A stretch of 64,000 nt of DNA from Francisella sp. SYW-9 (GTDB lineage Bacteria; Pseudomonadota; Gammaproteobacteria; Francisellales; Francisellaceae), in contig NZ_VXKQ01000007.1 in assembly GCF_008711465.1 (NCBI RefSeq), positions 124,001 to 188,000 on the forward strand. Reading direction: 5' to 3'. The position numbers were made by a program, and so were the translations under genes. Position 1 is the stretch's first letter. Every line of letters begins with the position of its first letter. Below the pieces are notes generated by a model. It was not told the DNA's origin, did no database searches, and saw only the letters and a program-made list of their open reading frames with translations. This document shows positions 44,546 through 53,381 of this stretch, piece by piece.

Positions 44546-45924
44546 AAAAGACTCGATAAACTTAGCATAATGCACAAGATCACAAGAAATATTACAAATA
44601 AAGGCAAAATAAATCTTAACCAACTTAAATAATTAACTCGGGCAGTAGCTAAATATGCTAAAAGCATTCCCGATGTTGGTGTAACTATATTTGACAACCC
44701 ATTTCCAAATAAGAATGCTGAAACAGTACTTTGAGCCGATACATGTAACTGATGCCCAACAGGAACTAATATTGGTAATGTTACAGCTGCTTGTCCTGAA
44801 GTTGAAGGAATTAAAACATCTAAAATCATCTGGATAAACATCATGATATTAGTAGAAACAACACCATCCCCAAACTGCAATAGATGACTTAATTCATAAA
44901 TTATAGTATCTAAAATCATAGATTTTTTTAATAAAATATCAACAGCTCCAGCCATTCCAATTAAAACTGCTGCTAAAACCATTCTACGCATCCCAGATAT
45001 AAATGCTTCAGCCGCAGCACTTGGATTTAGACGAGCAACTATTGAAATTAATAAAGAAAATATAATATAAAAAGTACTCAATTGATTAGTATTCCATGCC
45101 CAATGATGTTGAGCATAAATTAAGAAAACTATCGCTATAACTATTAAAACTAGTAATGAAGAACTTGTCTTATCAAGCTTTTGTGTTTTATCATGATTTA
45201 TAGCTACGGGTGTAACAGCTAGCTTCTTAATATAAAAAAACATATATGCACAACCAGCAACCAATAATAATATGTAAGTACAAAAACGAAATGGTATACC
45301 ACTTAATACTGGAATACCTGCGATTGGTTGGGCAACAGATAGTGCAAAAGGATTAGTTACAGATGCTATATAACCTAGTTTAGCTGAAATAGCAACAACA
45401 GCAAGACCCACTAAATTAGATAGTCCAAAACGTGCCATCAAAGCTACTATAATAGGAATAATAATTAGATATTCAGATATCAATCCTACAAAAGTACTGC
45501 CTAAACTTAAGATAATCATTAAAGCAAAAGTAAGCAAATATAGGTTTGCCTTAGTTAATACTAATAAACGATCTATACCTTTTTCTATCAATCCTGTTTC
45601 TTGCAATACACCAAACATTCCACCAATAATTAATACCATCATTATTAAAGTAGAGTAATTTTTAAATCCATCAGGTATCGCTAAAAATATATCTAAAATC
45701 CCTAAACCAGAAGAGGTTTGCTTAGAGTGAACTATAAATAGATTTGCTAAACTAAAGTGGGTATTATTAATCGCTGTATAACTATTTGGAATAACATTTT
45801 TACCACTATAAGAAAAAGTACCCGATGGAATTAAATAACTTAAAACCAAGCATAGAAAAAGAACTATTAACATCAACAATACAGGATGCAATAGCTTCTT
45901 TGATTTATTACTTTTATTATCCAT
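44542..45924 (-). CDS. YfcC family membrane transporter
   Basis: Protein of 460 residues with 11-12 hydrophobic segments. The N-terminal LLHPVLLMLIVLFLCLVLSYLIPSG-like opening with PSG, the FVGLISEYLIIIPIIVALM region and PSTSGQAAVTLPILVPVGHQL with ATP-free antiporter features place it in the YfcC/DcuC-like group of putative basic amino acid or C4-dicarboxylate carriers. The substrate is not known. It starts eight bases after an N-formylglutamate amidohydrolase-type gene, suggesting uptake of a related amino acid or N-acylated compound. Confidence 0.75.
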   Translation of the reverse strand: MDNKSNKSKKLLHPVLLMLIVLFLCLVLSYLIPSGTFSYSGKNVIPNSYTAINNTHFSLANLFIVHSKQTSSGLGILDIFLAIPDGFKNYSTLIMMVLIIGGMFGVLQETGLIEKGIDRLLVLTKANLYLLTFALMIILSLGSTFVGLISEYLIIIPIIVALMARFGLSNLVGLAVVAISAKLGYIASVTNPFALSVAQPIAGIPVLSGIPFRFCTYILLLVAGCAYMFFYIKKLAVTPVAINHDKTQKLDKTSSSLLVLIVIAIVFLIYAQHHWAWNTNQLSTFYIIFSLLISIVARLNPSAAAEAFISGMRRMVLAAVLIGMAGAVDILLKKSMILDTIIYELSHLLQFGDGVVSTNIMMFIQMILDVLIPSTSGQAAVTLPILVPVGHQLHVSAQSTVSAFLFGNGLSNIVTPTSGMLLAYLATARVNYLSWLRFILPLFVIFLVILCIMLSLSSLF

Positions 45925-45932
45925 AACTTTTC

Positions 45933-46778
45933 CTAATTATTAGCTAGTTTAGTTTTAACATAATCAGAAAGCTTTCGGCTTAAAATACCAAGATTAATCT
46001 GTAAATCAATAAACCCTTCTTTTTTTACATAACGAGTTTCGTCCAAATACAAAGCTCGATTAATTTCTATTTGCACACTATGAATATTCACATCAGGGTT
46101 GCCACAACTACGAACTATATCTCCTCCTTTATATGGATTATTATAGCTAACGCTATATCCTTGAGACTCCAGAGTATCAATGCATAATTTTACAAACTCT
46201 TTTTCGCTTGTTGTTCCTTCGGCATCACTTATTACAAAATCAGGTCTAGGTGCTCCAGCATCAATATTCATCTTATTACCTTTTGATTTCATTGAGTGAC
46301 AATCAACATGATAAACTCGACCAAATTTAGCTTTCTTCTCTTGAAGTAAATCTGCTAATGTATTGCGATAAGGAAGATAATATTTATCAATTCTACCTGC
46401 AACTTCATCAACAGATAACTTACATATATACATTGGCTGATTTGGTAATGCATATCTACGAATAAGTCCCATTCCTCTTTTTGAATAATCGGTAATATTA
46501 ATTTCTCTAGTCCATTCCCCATCAATCAAATCTAAATCAATATCTGTTACCGCTCTATTTGGATCAATAAATGCTCGAGGAAAAGATGCCGCTAGAATAG
46601 TAGCCCCATATTTCAATGACTCTTGCCAGAGTAGATCAACATACCAGTCACAGCCACTCTTTAAGGCATCAATGCTTGCACATGTTTTAAACTCTAAAGG
46701 AAAAATAAAACCACTATGTGGAGAGTCAAATAATAAAGGAATTTCTTCGCAAAAAGGCTTATGAATAGTATATGACAT
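45933..46778 (-). CDS. N-formylglutamate amidohydrolase family protein
   Basis: Protein of 281 residues. The opening PLLFDSPHSGFIFP, then SFPRAFIDPNRAVTDIDLDLIDGEW, HVDCHSMKSKGN and a C-terminal NPDVNIHSVQIEINRALYLDE are the N-formylglutamate amidohydrolase (HutG-type) signature, with His and Glu residues for zinc. The enzyme releases formate and glutamate in one histidine degradation route. No other hut genes are in the window; together with the YfcC-like transporter it may serve uptake and hydrolysis of an N-acyl amino acid. Confidence 0.8.
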   Translation of the reverse strand: MSYTIHKPFCEEIPLLFDSPHSGFIFPLEFKTCASIDALKSGCDWYVDLLWQESLKYGATILAASFPRAFIDPNRAVTDIDLDLIDGEWTREINITDYSKRGMGLIRRYALPNQPMYICKLSVDEVAGRIDKYYLPYRNTLADLLQEKKAKFGRVYHVDCHSMKSKGNKMNIDAGAPRPDFVISDAEGTTSEKEFVKLCIDTLESQGYSVSYNNPYKGGDIVRSCGNPDVNIHSVQIEINRALYLDETRYVKKEGFIDLQINLGILSRKLSDYVKTKLANN

Positions 46779-46906
46779 AAATTTTAATTATAAATTTTTT
46801 ATTCACATTTTACTTTTAATCTGCAAATATTAAAAGAAAGTATTCAACACTTACTTTAGTTATTTAGTTTATAGGATCAACTTTTTGATAAAACATCTTT
46901 GAAATA

Positions 46907-46996
46907 TGGCGGAGAGGAAGAGATTCGAACTCTCGATAGTCGTTAAACTATACACGCTTTCCAGGCGTGCTCCTTCAACCACTCGGACACCTCTCC
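46907..46996 (-). tRNA. tRNA-Ser(GGA)
   Basis: Complete class II tRNA of 90 bases including an encoded CCA end (46907-46909). Acceptor stem GGAGAGG/CCTCTCC (46990-46996 with 46911-46917) and discriminator G. The anticodon loop is CTGGAAA on a CACGC/GCGTG stem, giving anticodon GGA. A long variable arm and the GTTCGAATC T-loop are typical of tRNA-Ser. A promoter lies just upstream. No integrase or repeated 3' end is seen nearby. Confidence 0.96.
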
Positions 46997-47008
46997 AAAG
47001 AAATATAA

Positions 47009-47036
47009 AGTATACAGTAAAAGCTTATATTTTCAA
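47009..47036 (-). promoter_or_regulatory. Promoter of tRNA-Ser
   Basis: On the minus strand TTGAAA (47031-47036), 16 bases, TATACT (47009-47014), 13 bases before the mature tRNA 5' end. It lies immediately after the stop codon of the TSUP gene (47041). Confidence 0.6.
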
Positions 47037-47040
47037 CTTT

Positions 47041-47799
47041 TTAGATCACCATAATAATACCTGAAACAAACATCAATATTATGAATAGCGACTTAAGTAA
47101 TCTTGGAGATATAACACCTAAGTAGTTTACAGCCATAAGACTTCCTAATAAAGCAAATGGTATTGAAGATAAAAGCAAAGGTATACTTAAATAACCAAGT
47201 GTTGATGGAACATTTACAGACACCCCACAAGTAAGCATAAGTGTACCAATACCTGCTGTAATAAATACACATACACTAGTAGTTGCTATTGCTTTTTTTA
47301 TATCGGTACCAATTTTAACAAAAAACATCGTTGCAAATGTTGATGAGCTAGCTAATACACTCAATATTCCACAAAGACCAAATATACTATATCTAGAAGT
47401 TCTTGGAAGCTTTATAACTTTATTATCATTATGAGATATCATCCAAATTCCACTACCAAATAGTAAAAATGCAAATATTACCTTTAACAAATCAGTATTT
47501 ATATATTTAGCTATTAAGCCTCCTAAAATAGACCCTATCGCTAAATATAGTAGATAATACCTAAGCTCTCCTAGATGAATATTGCCTCTTTTATAATGCT
47601 TGTATGTAGCCATTAAACTAAGAAATACCGACATCCCAAAACAAGTTGTTAAGGCTATTTGCATTGCAAAAGCTGGTCCATAAACATGGACTATAATATA
47701 ATAAAATGCTGGCACTGCTATCAAACCAGCACCACCACCAAGTAAAGTAGATATAAAGCTAGCTGTAAAACCAACTATAGCTCCTAAGATAATTAACAT
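47041..47799 (-). CDS. TauE/SafE (TSUP) family membrane exporter
   Basis: Protein of 252 residues with seven to eight hydrophobic segments. The opening GAIVGFTASFISTLLGGGAGLIAVPAFYYI and the inner repeat (GLCGILSVLASSSTFATMFF) are the TSUP pattern, a family that exports sulfite, sulfonates or sulfoacetate. The substrate is unknown. It starts 18 bases after a YheO-type regulator gene, so it may be controlled by that protein. The stop codon adjoins the tRNA-Ser promoter. Confidence 0.8.
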   Translation of the reverse strand: MLIILGAIVGFTASFISTLLGGGAGLIAVPAFYYIIVHVYGPAFAMQIALTTCFGMSVFLSLMATYKHYKRGNIHLGELRYYLLYLAIGSILGGLIAKYINTDLLKVIFAFLLFGSGIWMISHNDNKVIKLPRTSRYSIFGLCGILSVLASSSTFATMFFVKIGTDIKKAIATTSVCVFITAGIGTLMLTCGVSVNVPSTLGYLSIPLLLSSIPFALLGSLMAVNYLGVISPRLLKSLFIILMFVSGIIMVI

Positions 47800-47817
47800 A
47801 TTTTTTTCCTTTTAAAA

Positions 47818-48429
47818 TTATTTGAGGTAGTTATAAACAGTAGCTCGACTAACACCTAATGCTCTAGCTATGTATTGACTTGCGTTTTTACCATCTAATG
47901 CACCTTGATTTTTGAGCTCCAAGATTAAGTCTTTTTTCTGAGAACGAGTCATATTATCTATTGATAAGCTTTTTTCAATACAATACTTTTGCACAAATTT
48001 GTTTATTTTCTCATATAATGTATCTTTGAATAGACTCTGATTTTGCTCAGACATTTTATCGTCGTTATTACTTAAAAATGCATTTATTAATCCTTGATAC
48101 TTATCAAAGATAGAAATATCTAAATTTACACAAAGTGTCCCAATAACATTGCCTTTATCATTCTCAATTACAGTAATAATACTTTTGATCTTACGACCAT
48201 CATAATTAAGCTTTTCATAAGGTCCTATTACTTTAGGGAGCTCGTCATAAACATCTAAGCCAATATGATCCATATATGAAGAATCTCCCACTTCTCTTTT
48301 AGATATAGGATTAAAAATAGCTTTTATTTGCTTTTTTTTAAGATCATGAATTACTACTTCAGCAAAAGGGTATAGCAACTTACTTATAGCCTCGGCTATA
48401 TTAGAATATTCTTCAAATTTAGATTTCAT
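47818..48429 (-). CDS. YheO/DauR-type PAS-HTH transcriptional regulator
   Basis: Protein of 203 residues. Residues 1 to about 120 form a YheO-like PAS domain (LYPFAEVVIHDLKKKQIKAIFN, then GTLCVNLDIS). The C-terminus is the HTH_22 domain, with KKDLILELKNQGALDGKNAS and YIARALGVSRATVYNYLK as the DNA-binding helix-turn-helix. The best-known member, DauR, represses D-arginine use genes. The ligand here is unknown. The TSUP exporter gene follows 18 bases later. Confidence 0.85.
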   Translation of the reverse strand: MKSKFEEYSNIAEAISKLLYPFAEVVIHDLKKKQIKAIFNPISKREVGDSSYMDHIGLDVYDELPKVIGPYEKLNYDGRKIKSIITVIENDKGNVIGTLCVNLDISIFDKYQGLINAFLSNNDDKMSEQNQSLFKDTLYEKINKFVQKYCIEKSLSIDNMTRSQKKDLILELKNQGALDGKNASQYIARALGVSRATVYNYLK

Positions 48430-48506
48430 TAGAGTCTTACTTAGATATTTTTAGATATTATATTCCAAGTTAGACTAAAGTGTCAATAAATTATCTAGTA
48501 AAAGAT

Positions 48507-49421
48507 CTATTTAGTATTAATATTTCGGCGTATATTAATAAGATTGACAATAATTGGACCAACTATATTTTGCCAAATTGCATAAAAAGTTGCTGCTATG
48601 GCAGCCTGATTACCAAAAAACACCAAAGCTATCACAATTCCTAGCCCAACATCTAAGATACTAAACTCAAAAAGCAATGCTAACCTACTATCAATATCCA
48701 AACCTAAAATCTTTCCGATTAAATACCCAACTATATTGGCAAATAAACTAAGAACTATGACACTTATAATGATATCTACAGGTACAAGTATTATAGTACC
48801 TTTATTTAATGCCGTTACTACCATCACTATTAAGATAATCAAAAGAATTGGAATATTAGATATTTTATTTAAACTCGACTTGCTCAATTTACTAAACTTA
48901 CTGATTAAGACTCCTAAAACTATTGGAACAATAACTATTATTGCCATAGTTTCAAACATACCAAACCAATCTAACTTAATACTCTTTGAGAAAAATATAT
49001 AAATAATTAATGGCATAAAGATTGGCGCTAACAATGTTGTTAAGAAAGTTAAACTAACAGTAAGTGAAATATTTGCTCTAGCCAATAATGCCATCACACC
49101 AGATGCAGTACCTCCAGGACAAGCTCCTACAATAACTAAACCTATCAATGCAGTTAAACCCAACCCAAAAAACTTGCCAATTATAAAAGCGGCTATTGAT
49201 GTAACTGTTAATTTTAATAGCAATATAATGACCAGTTTCCATTTAAGATTAGCTACTTTAACAAAATCTTTTGCTTGTAAATGTAAACCTATAATTAACA
49301 TAATAGCAGCTAATAAATAAGTAATATAAGGCTTTAATGGTATAAATACAGATGGCATTAAAATTGCTAAAGAAACCCCAGCTATCACTATAATTGCAAA
49401 GTATTTTTGGATAAAATTCAT
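48507..49421 (-). CDS. Bile acid:sodium symporter (BASS) family transporter
   Basis: Protein of 304 residues with about ten hydrophobic segments. The sodium-site motif region GLVIVGACPGGTASGVMALLA and the FLTTLLAPIFMP segment are typical of BASS proteins, which carry bile acids, pantoate, pyruvate or other organic anions with Na+. No evidence for the substrate. It is upstream of the YheO-type regulator on the same strand with a 77-base gap, so a common regulon is possible. Confidence 0.82.
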   Translation of the reverse strand: MNFIQKYFAIIVIAGVSLAILMPSVFIPLKPYITYLLAAIMLIIGLHLQAKDFVKVANLKWKLVIILLLKLTVTSIAAFIIGKFFGLGLTALIGLVIVGACPGGTASGVMALLARANISLTVSLTFLTTLLAPIFMPLIIYIFFSKSIKLDWFGMFETMAIIVIVPIVLGVLISKFSKLSKSSLNKISNIPILLIILIVMVVTALNKGTIILVPVDIIISVIVLSLFANIVGYLIGKILGLDIDSRLALLFEFSILDVGLGIVIALVFFGNQAAIAATFYAIWQNIVGPIIVNLINIRRNINTK

Positions 49422-49519
49422 TTTTTAATTAAGTAAATTCTTTTAACCTATTTTACTATATAAGCTAACTATAAGAATAGATTCTCAGCTTTTATAACAC
49501 TAAAAATAAAAAAACAAGT

Positions 49520-49547
49520 TTGGAAAACTATAGCATATTGATATAAT
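49520..49547 (+). promoter_or_regulatory. Promoter of the DUF3568 lipoprotein gene
   Basis: TTGGAA (49520-49525), 16 bases, perfect TATAAT (49542-49547), about 55 bases before the ATG. Confidence 0.55.
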
Positions 49548-49602
49548 GAAATTGTTAGACTATTAACTCATATAACAAACAACAACCTCGTGAGGTGAAA
49601 TT

Positions 49603-50028
49603 ATGATGAAGAAAAAACCAATAATAATAGCAACGCTGTTAGCAGCTTCTATGTCGATTACATCATGTACAACTGCGGCTGTTGCTGTAACAGGTTTAGT
49701 TTTAGCCAGTGTTGCAGTAGGTGCTTTAGCATATAAATGGATGGAAAACCCTGATGCATATAATGCTTATGCTAAAAATAGAGAAACTGTATTTGCTGCT
49801 GCTACAGAAGTATTAAAAGAAAATAAATATGTTACAAAACAGCAAACTGTTGATGAGAAGAAATCTGAGATCAAAGCGGTATCTCCAACAGGCGACACTA
49901 TTGACATAGTAGTCCAATCTGCTAAAAACAATCCTAACCAATCTGCTCTCTATATTAAAGATGATAGTAAAACAAATGCTACAATCGTACTTAATCAAAT
50001 TAATCAGAAACTTGCAGATTCAAAATAA
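49603..50028 (+). CDS. DUF3568-type lipoprotein
   Basis: Lipoprotein of 141 residues with lipobox SITSC (Cys about residue 22), directly followed by a second hydrophobic, Ala/Val-rich stretch (AAVAVTGLVLASVAVGALAY). The mature part NPDAYNAYAKNRETVFAAATEVLKEN and IKAVSPTGDTIDIVVQS fits the DUF3568 family known from Francisella and relatives; function unknown. GAGG lies about eight bases before the first of two ATG codons. It stands alone with its own promoter. Confidence 0.75.
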   Translation: MMKKKPIIIATLLAASMSITSCTTAAVAVTGLVLASVAVGALAYKWMENPDAYNAYAKNRETVFAAATEVLKENKYVTKQQTVDEKKSEIKAVSPTGDTIDIVVQSAKNNPNQSALYIKDDSKTNATIVLNQINQKLADSK

Positions 50029-50079
50029 TATATAAATAGTTTCTATCTAGCAATTAGCTACTTAACCATAAAACAGACA

Positions 50080-50802
50080 CTATGGAGCAATCTCTTTACC
50101 GTCCCATGCAAAACATTTACCACTATCTTCTACTCTCAAACCATCTAACACTTCAACTAACTTACGAGCTGAATACTCAGGTGTAAAAAGCTTTCCTTGA
50201 AGTACTCTTGCTTGAAAAGGTTCTGATAAATGACTATCAACAGTCCCTGGATGTACCCCAACTATTACAGCGTTTGGATTTACACGCTTAGTTTCAATAC
50301 TTGCCGTTTTGATAAACATATTTAAAGCAGCTTTTGAAGCTCTATAAGCATACCAACCGCCAAACTGATTATCAGAAATACTACCAACTCGTGCAGAAAT
50401 AGCTGCAAATACAGACTTAGTATCTTTTGCTAATTTAGGTATAAAGTGTTTTGCAACTAGAGCTGGAAATATTGTATTTGCTTGAAAAAGCTCAACAAAT
50501 TTATCAGCAGATAACTCTCTTAATGCTTTCTCAGGCATTATATCTTGTACGTGCAATATACCAGTAGCTACAAAAATTAAATTAACAGCTCCTGATTTTT
50601 CATAGACATATTTTGCAGCTTTCTCAATTGTTGATTCATTACAGTAATCAATATATTGATAAACCACATCATCTATACGATTAGTTACTTTAGTACGTGA
50701 AAAAGCATATATATTTGCATCCGGGCACAAATACCTTAATCTCTTAGTTACAGCATGACCTATAGAACCAGAAGCACCTATAACAACTATATTACTACTC
50801 AC
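50080..50802 (-). CDS. Short-chain dehydrogenase/reductase (CsgA-like)
   Basis: SDR of 240 residues with the cofactor motif VIGASGSIGHAV, the NAG-equivalent FVATGILH, active-site Ser in FAAISARVGS, and YRASKAALNMF holding Tyr-X3-Lys. The C-terminus VGVHPGTVDSHLSEPF matches the C-factor subgroup of SDRs. The substrate is unknown. It is a different enzyme from the broken SDR at 7692-8433. A 257-base gap with a REP-like palindrome separates it from rimO. Confidence 0.85.
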   Translation of the reverse strand: MSSNIVVIGASGSIGHAVTKRLRYLCPDANIYAFSRTKVTNRIDDVVYQYIDYCNESTIEKAAKYVYEKSGAVNLIFVATGILHVQDIMPEKALRELSADKFVELFQANTIFPALVAKHFIPKLAKDTKSVFAAISARVGSISDNQFGGWYAYRASKAALNMFIKTASIETKRVNPNAVIVGVHPGTVDSHLSEPFQARVLQGKLFTPEYSARKLVEVLDGLRVEDSGKCFAWDGKEIAP

Positions 50803-51017
50803 AATACTCTCCCGAATAAAGATTTAGTACTCTAAGTATACAAATAAGATTATGGATTTTTTATACAGATAAATAAATATTAAGAAAGTTTAATAAATAA
50901 GGTTAGCCAAAATTCCAACCCAATGGTATAGCTAATCCGAATAATCTTTGAAACCGTTTTTGTCATCATAAGGCTGCTGATACATAATTTGTAAAGACTT
51001 TCAATAAATGTGAAAAG

Positions 51018-51040
51018 GTCACTGAGCGGAGTCGAAGTGC
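51018..51040. repeat. REP-like palindrome (GTCACTGAGCGGAG type)
   Basis: GTC followed by CACTGAGCGGAGTCGAAGTG, an imperfect palindrome with CACT/AGTG ends, lies 20 bases downstream of the rimO stop. This type of element recurs between genes in many genomes; on the plus strand it starts with GTCA like the others in this window. Confidence 0.5.
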
Positions 51041-51059
51041 TTATTTTGATAAATTTGTA

Positions 51060-52379
51060 TTAATCAGCAATTAGATCATATTCAGTAGACTCAGTGATTT
51101 CAACATTAGCAAACTCACCTACTTTTAGACCTCTTTCTGCTGCATCACCAACAATAACTTGTCCATCTACTTCTGGTGCATCATATCTTGTACGCCCAAT
51201 AGCATAGTTTTCGTCAGGATTTATTGAATCAATTATAATTTGTTGTTCTGTACCAACAAAGCCTTCAAGCTTATCTGCACTTATTTGAGCTTGTAACCCC
51301 ATAAACTCATCTAGTCTTTGTTGCTTAATTTCTTCGGAAATCAGATTATCAAATTGATTAGCTTTAGCACCTTCTACTTCAGAGTATTTAAAACAACCTA
51401 CTCTATCTAGTTGAGCTTTTTCAGCAAACTCTAATAAATGCTCAAAATCAGCTTCTGTCTCACCAGGGAAACCAACTATAAAGGTACTACGAATAGTTAT
51501 ATCAGGGCAAATATCACGCCATTTATTAATTCTATCAAGAGTTTTTTGCGTATGTGCTGGGCGCTTCATTCTCTTTAAAACTTCTGGCGATGAATGCTGC
51601 AAAGGCACATCCAAATAAGGAAGTATCTTTCCTTGAGCCATAAGTGGTACAATCTTATCAACATGCGGATACGGGTATACATAATGCATTCTTGTCCACA
51701 TATCTAAATCACCAAGAGCTGTAGCAAGGTCTAAAATATTACTTTGATATTCTTTATCATTCCATATTCCTGGCTTATATTTAATATCAACACCGTATGC
51801 AGATGTATCTTGTGATATTACAAGTAGCTCTTTGACACCAGCATTTTTAAGCTTTTCAGCTTCTTTCATGATATTGTCTATAGAACGACTTTTCAGCTTA
51901 CCACGAATATCTGGAATAATACAAAAAGTACAAGTATTATTACATCCTTCAGAAATTTTCAAATATGAATAATGTCTTGGAGTAAGTTTAATTCCTTGTG
52001 GTGGTACCAAAGATACAAAATCATTAGCAAATATAGGTGCATGCGTATGCACTGCTTCTATCAAGTTCTCATAATCCTGAGGGCCAGTAATGCTTAGAAC
52101 TTCTGGATGTTTTTCTTTGATTAAATCAGCTTTATTACCTAAACAACCTGTTACTAAAACCTTACCATTCTCAGCAATTGCCTCACCAATAACTTCCAAA
52201 GACTCATCAATTGCAGAATTTAAAAATCCACACGTATTAACGATAACCATATCAGCATTATCATAACTATCAACCAAGTCATAACCTTCGGCTTTTAACT
52301 TTGTAATAATACGCTCAGAATCAACAAGATTCTTAGGACAGCCTAAACTAACAAAACCAATTTTAGGAATTTTAATCAT
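51060..52379 (-). CDS. rimO: Ribosomal protein S12 methylthiotransferase RimO
   Basis: Radical SAM enzyme of 439 residues that adds a methylthio group to an Asp of ribosomal protein S12. The N-terminal UPF0004 domain has the three cluster Cys in [19 protein letters not shown] and VTGCLG. The radical SAM motif is [15 protein letters not shown], and the C-terminal TRAM domain follows. RimO is told from MiaB by the [12 protein letters not shown] start and by the spacing of the domains. It lies alone on the strand, about 80 bases from pal. Confidence 0.96.
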   Translation of the reverse strand: MIKIPKIGFVSLGCPKNLVDSERIITKLKAEGYDLVDSYDNADMVIVNTCGFLNSAIDESLEVIGEAIAENGKVLVTGCLGNKADLIKEKHPEVLSITGPQDYENLIEAVHTHAPIFANDFVSLVPPQGIKLTPRHYSYLKISEGCNNTCTFCIIPDIRGKLKSRSIDNIMKEAEKLKNAGVKELLVISQDTSAYGVDIKYKPGIWNDKEYQSNILDLATALGDLDMWTRMHYVYPYPHVDKIVPLMAQGKILPYLDVPLQHSSPEVLKRMKRPAHTQKTLDRINKWRDICPDITIRSTFIVGFPGETEADFEHLLEFAEKAQLDRVGCFKYSEVEGAKANQFDNLISEEIKQQRLDEFMGLQAQISADKLEGFVGTEQQIIIDSINPDENYAIGRTRYDAPEVDGQVIVGDAAERGLKVGEFANVEITESTEYDLIAD

Positions 52380-52458
52380 AATAATTAAACTTAATAAAAA
52401 ATTATGGACTATTGTAGATGAATTTAACTAAAAAAAATAGCTAAAGATAAATTTAGGT

Positions 52459-53097
52459 CTAGTAATTAGATTGAGCAGAAGAATCAGTTTGGTCACATTT
52501 AACACCAAAATCAAGCTCAGTTCTTCTATCTAAATAGTATGCTTTTTCAGAAGCTTTATACATGCAAGCATCATTTACACCATCTGTACAGAATTCATCA
52601 TAGAATTTAGTCGGCTCTGCTGCAGGTTTTAATTTACCATAGCTAACAACACAGATTTGATCTTTATTTACACCTTTATTTAATAGATAGTTATAAACAG
52701 ATTCTGCACGTTTTTGGCCTAGATTAAAGTTATACTTCTCGCTTCCTCTAGGGTCAGTATTACCAGATAGCTTAATTGGTTGATTTGGATGACCTATCAA
52801 ATAATCCGCTGTTTTATCTAAACAGTCTTTAGCATCATCAGTGATGTTATAGCTATCAAAACCAAAGTATACAGATCTACAATTAATACCCATAAGTTCT
52901 TTTTTCATTTGATCAACTTCATCTGAACTTAAATTATCAGATCCATAAATCTGTGAAGACATTTGTAAAGCTTGTGAACTATCAACTCCAGCATACTTAT
53001 CTTTGATTAAATCACTGTTATCCGGTCTAGTACTAGAACAGCTCGCTAACATAAGTACCGAACCTACTACCGCTATGCTTAAAAGACTCTTTTTCAT
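52459..53097 (-). CDS. pal: Peptidoglycan-associated lipoprotein Pal
   Basis: Lipoprotein of 212 residues with lipobox LASC. The OmpA-like peptidoglycan-binding domain runs from VYFGFDSYNITDDAK to RRTELDFG and contains SGNTDPRGSEKYNFNLGQKRAESV. It anchors the outer membrane to peptidoglycan and works with TolB. A Cys-containing insertion (EFCTDGVNDACMYK) near the end is not usual in E. coli Pal. It closes the tol operon, 26 bases after a small lipoprotein gene. Confidence 0.95.
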   Translation of the reverse strand: MKKSLLSIAVVGSVLMLASCSSTRPDNSDLIKDKYAGVDSSQALQMSSQIYGSDNLSSDEVDQMKKELMGINCRSVYFGFDSYNITDDAKDCLDKTADYLIGHPNQPIKLSGNTDPRGSEKYNFNLGQKRAESVYNYLLNKGVNKDQICVVSYGKLKPAAEPTKFYDEFCTDGVNDACMYKASEKAYYLDRRTELDFGVKCDQTDSSAQSNY

Positions 53098-53123
53098 AGT
53101 TTACAACTCCTATTTAATTTATA

Positions 53124-53372
53124 TTACGCAACATTATCAAAACTTGTGGTTTCAAAATTACCACCATCATCAGCAAATCCAGTATACCCACTGCCATACT
53201 TTTGACCTGATTTAAGTGTACTAAAGAATCCAGGTCCAGATGTTTCATTTAATGCAGAGCCACTAAGATCAGCATCAGCATTTGCTTGTAAAGGAGGACC
53301 TTTATACCAGGCACACCCAGTTAATAATGCTGCGATAATAACGAAGGTGTAAAATTTAGTAAAAATCCTCAT
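53124..53372 (-). CDS. Small lipoprotein inside the tol-pal operon
   Basis: Protein of 82 residues, not recognised beyond being a lipoprotein: signal peptide with lipobox LLTGC (Cys about residue 20). The mature part is short, Gly/Ser/Asp-rich and probably unstructured. It lies between tolB and pal with gaps of nine and 26 bases, so it is co-expressed with them. In E. coli this position holds no gene. A role beside TolB-Pal is inference from position. Confidence 0.7.
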   Translation of the reverse strand: MRIFTKFYTFVIIAALLTGCAWYKGPPLQANADADLSGSALNETSGPGFFSTLKSGQKYGSGYTGFADDGGNFETTSFDNVA

Positions 53373-53381
53373 GTAAGCCCC

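Noticed and set aside
46907-46996. tRNA-Ser as an integration site for a mobile element
   Set aside because: No integrase, no second copy of the tRNA 3' end, and both flanks are ordinary metabolic or transport genes.
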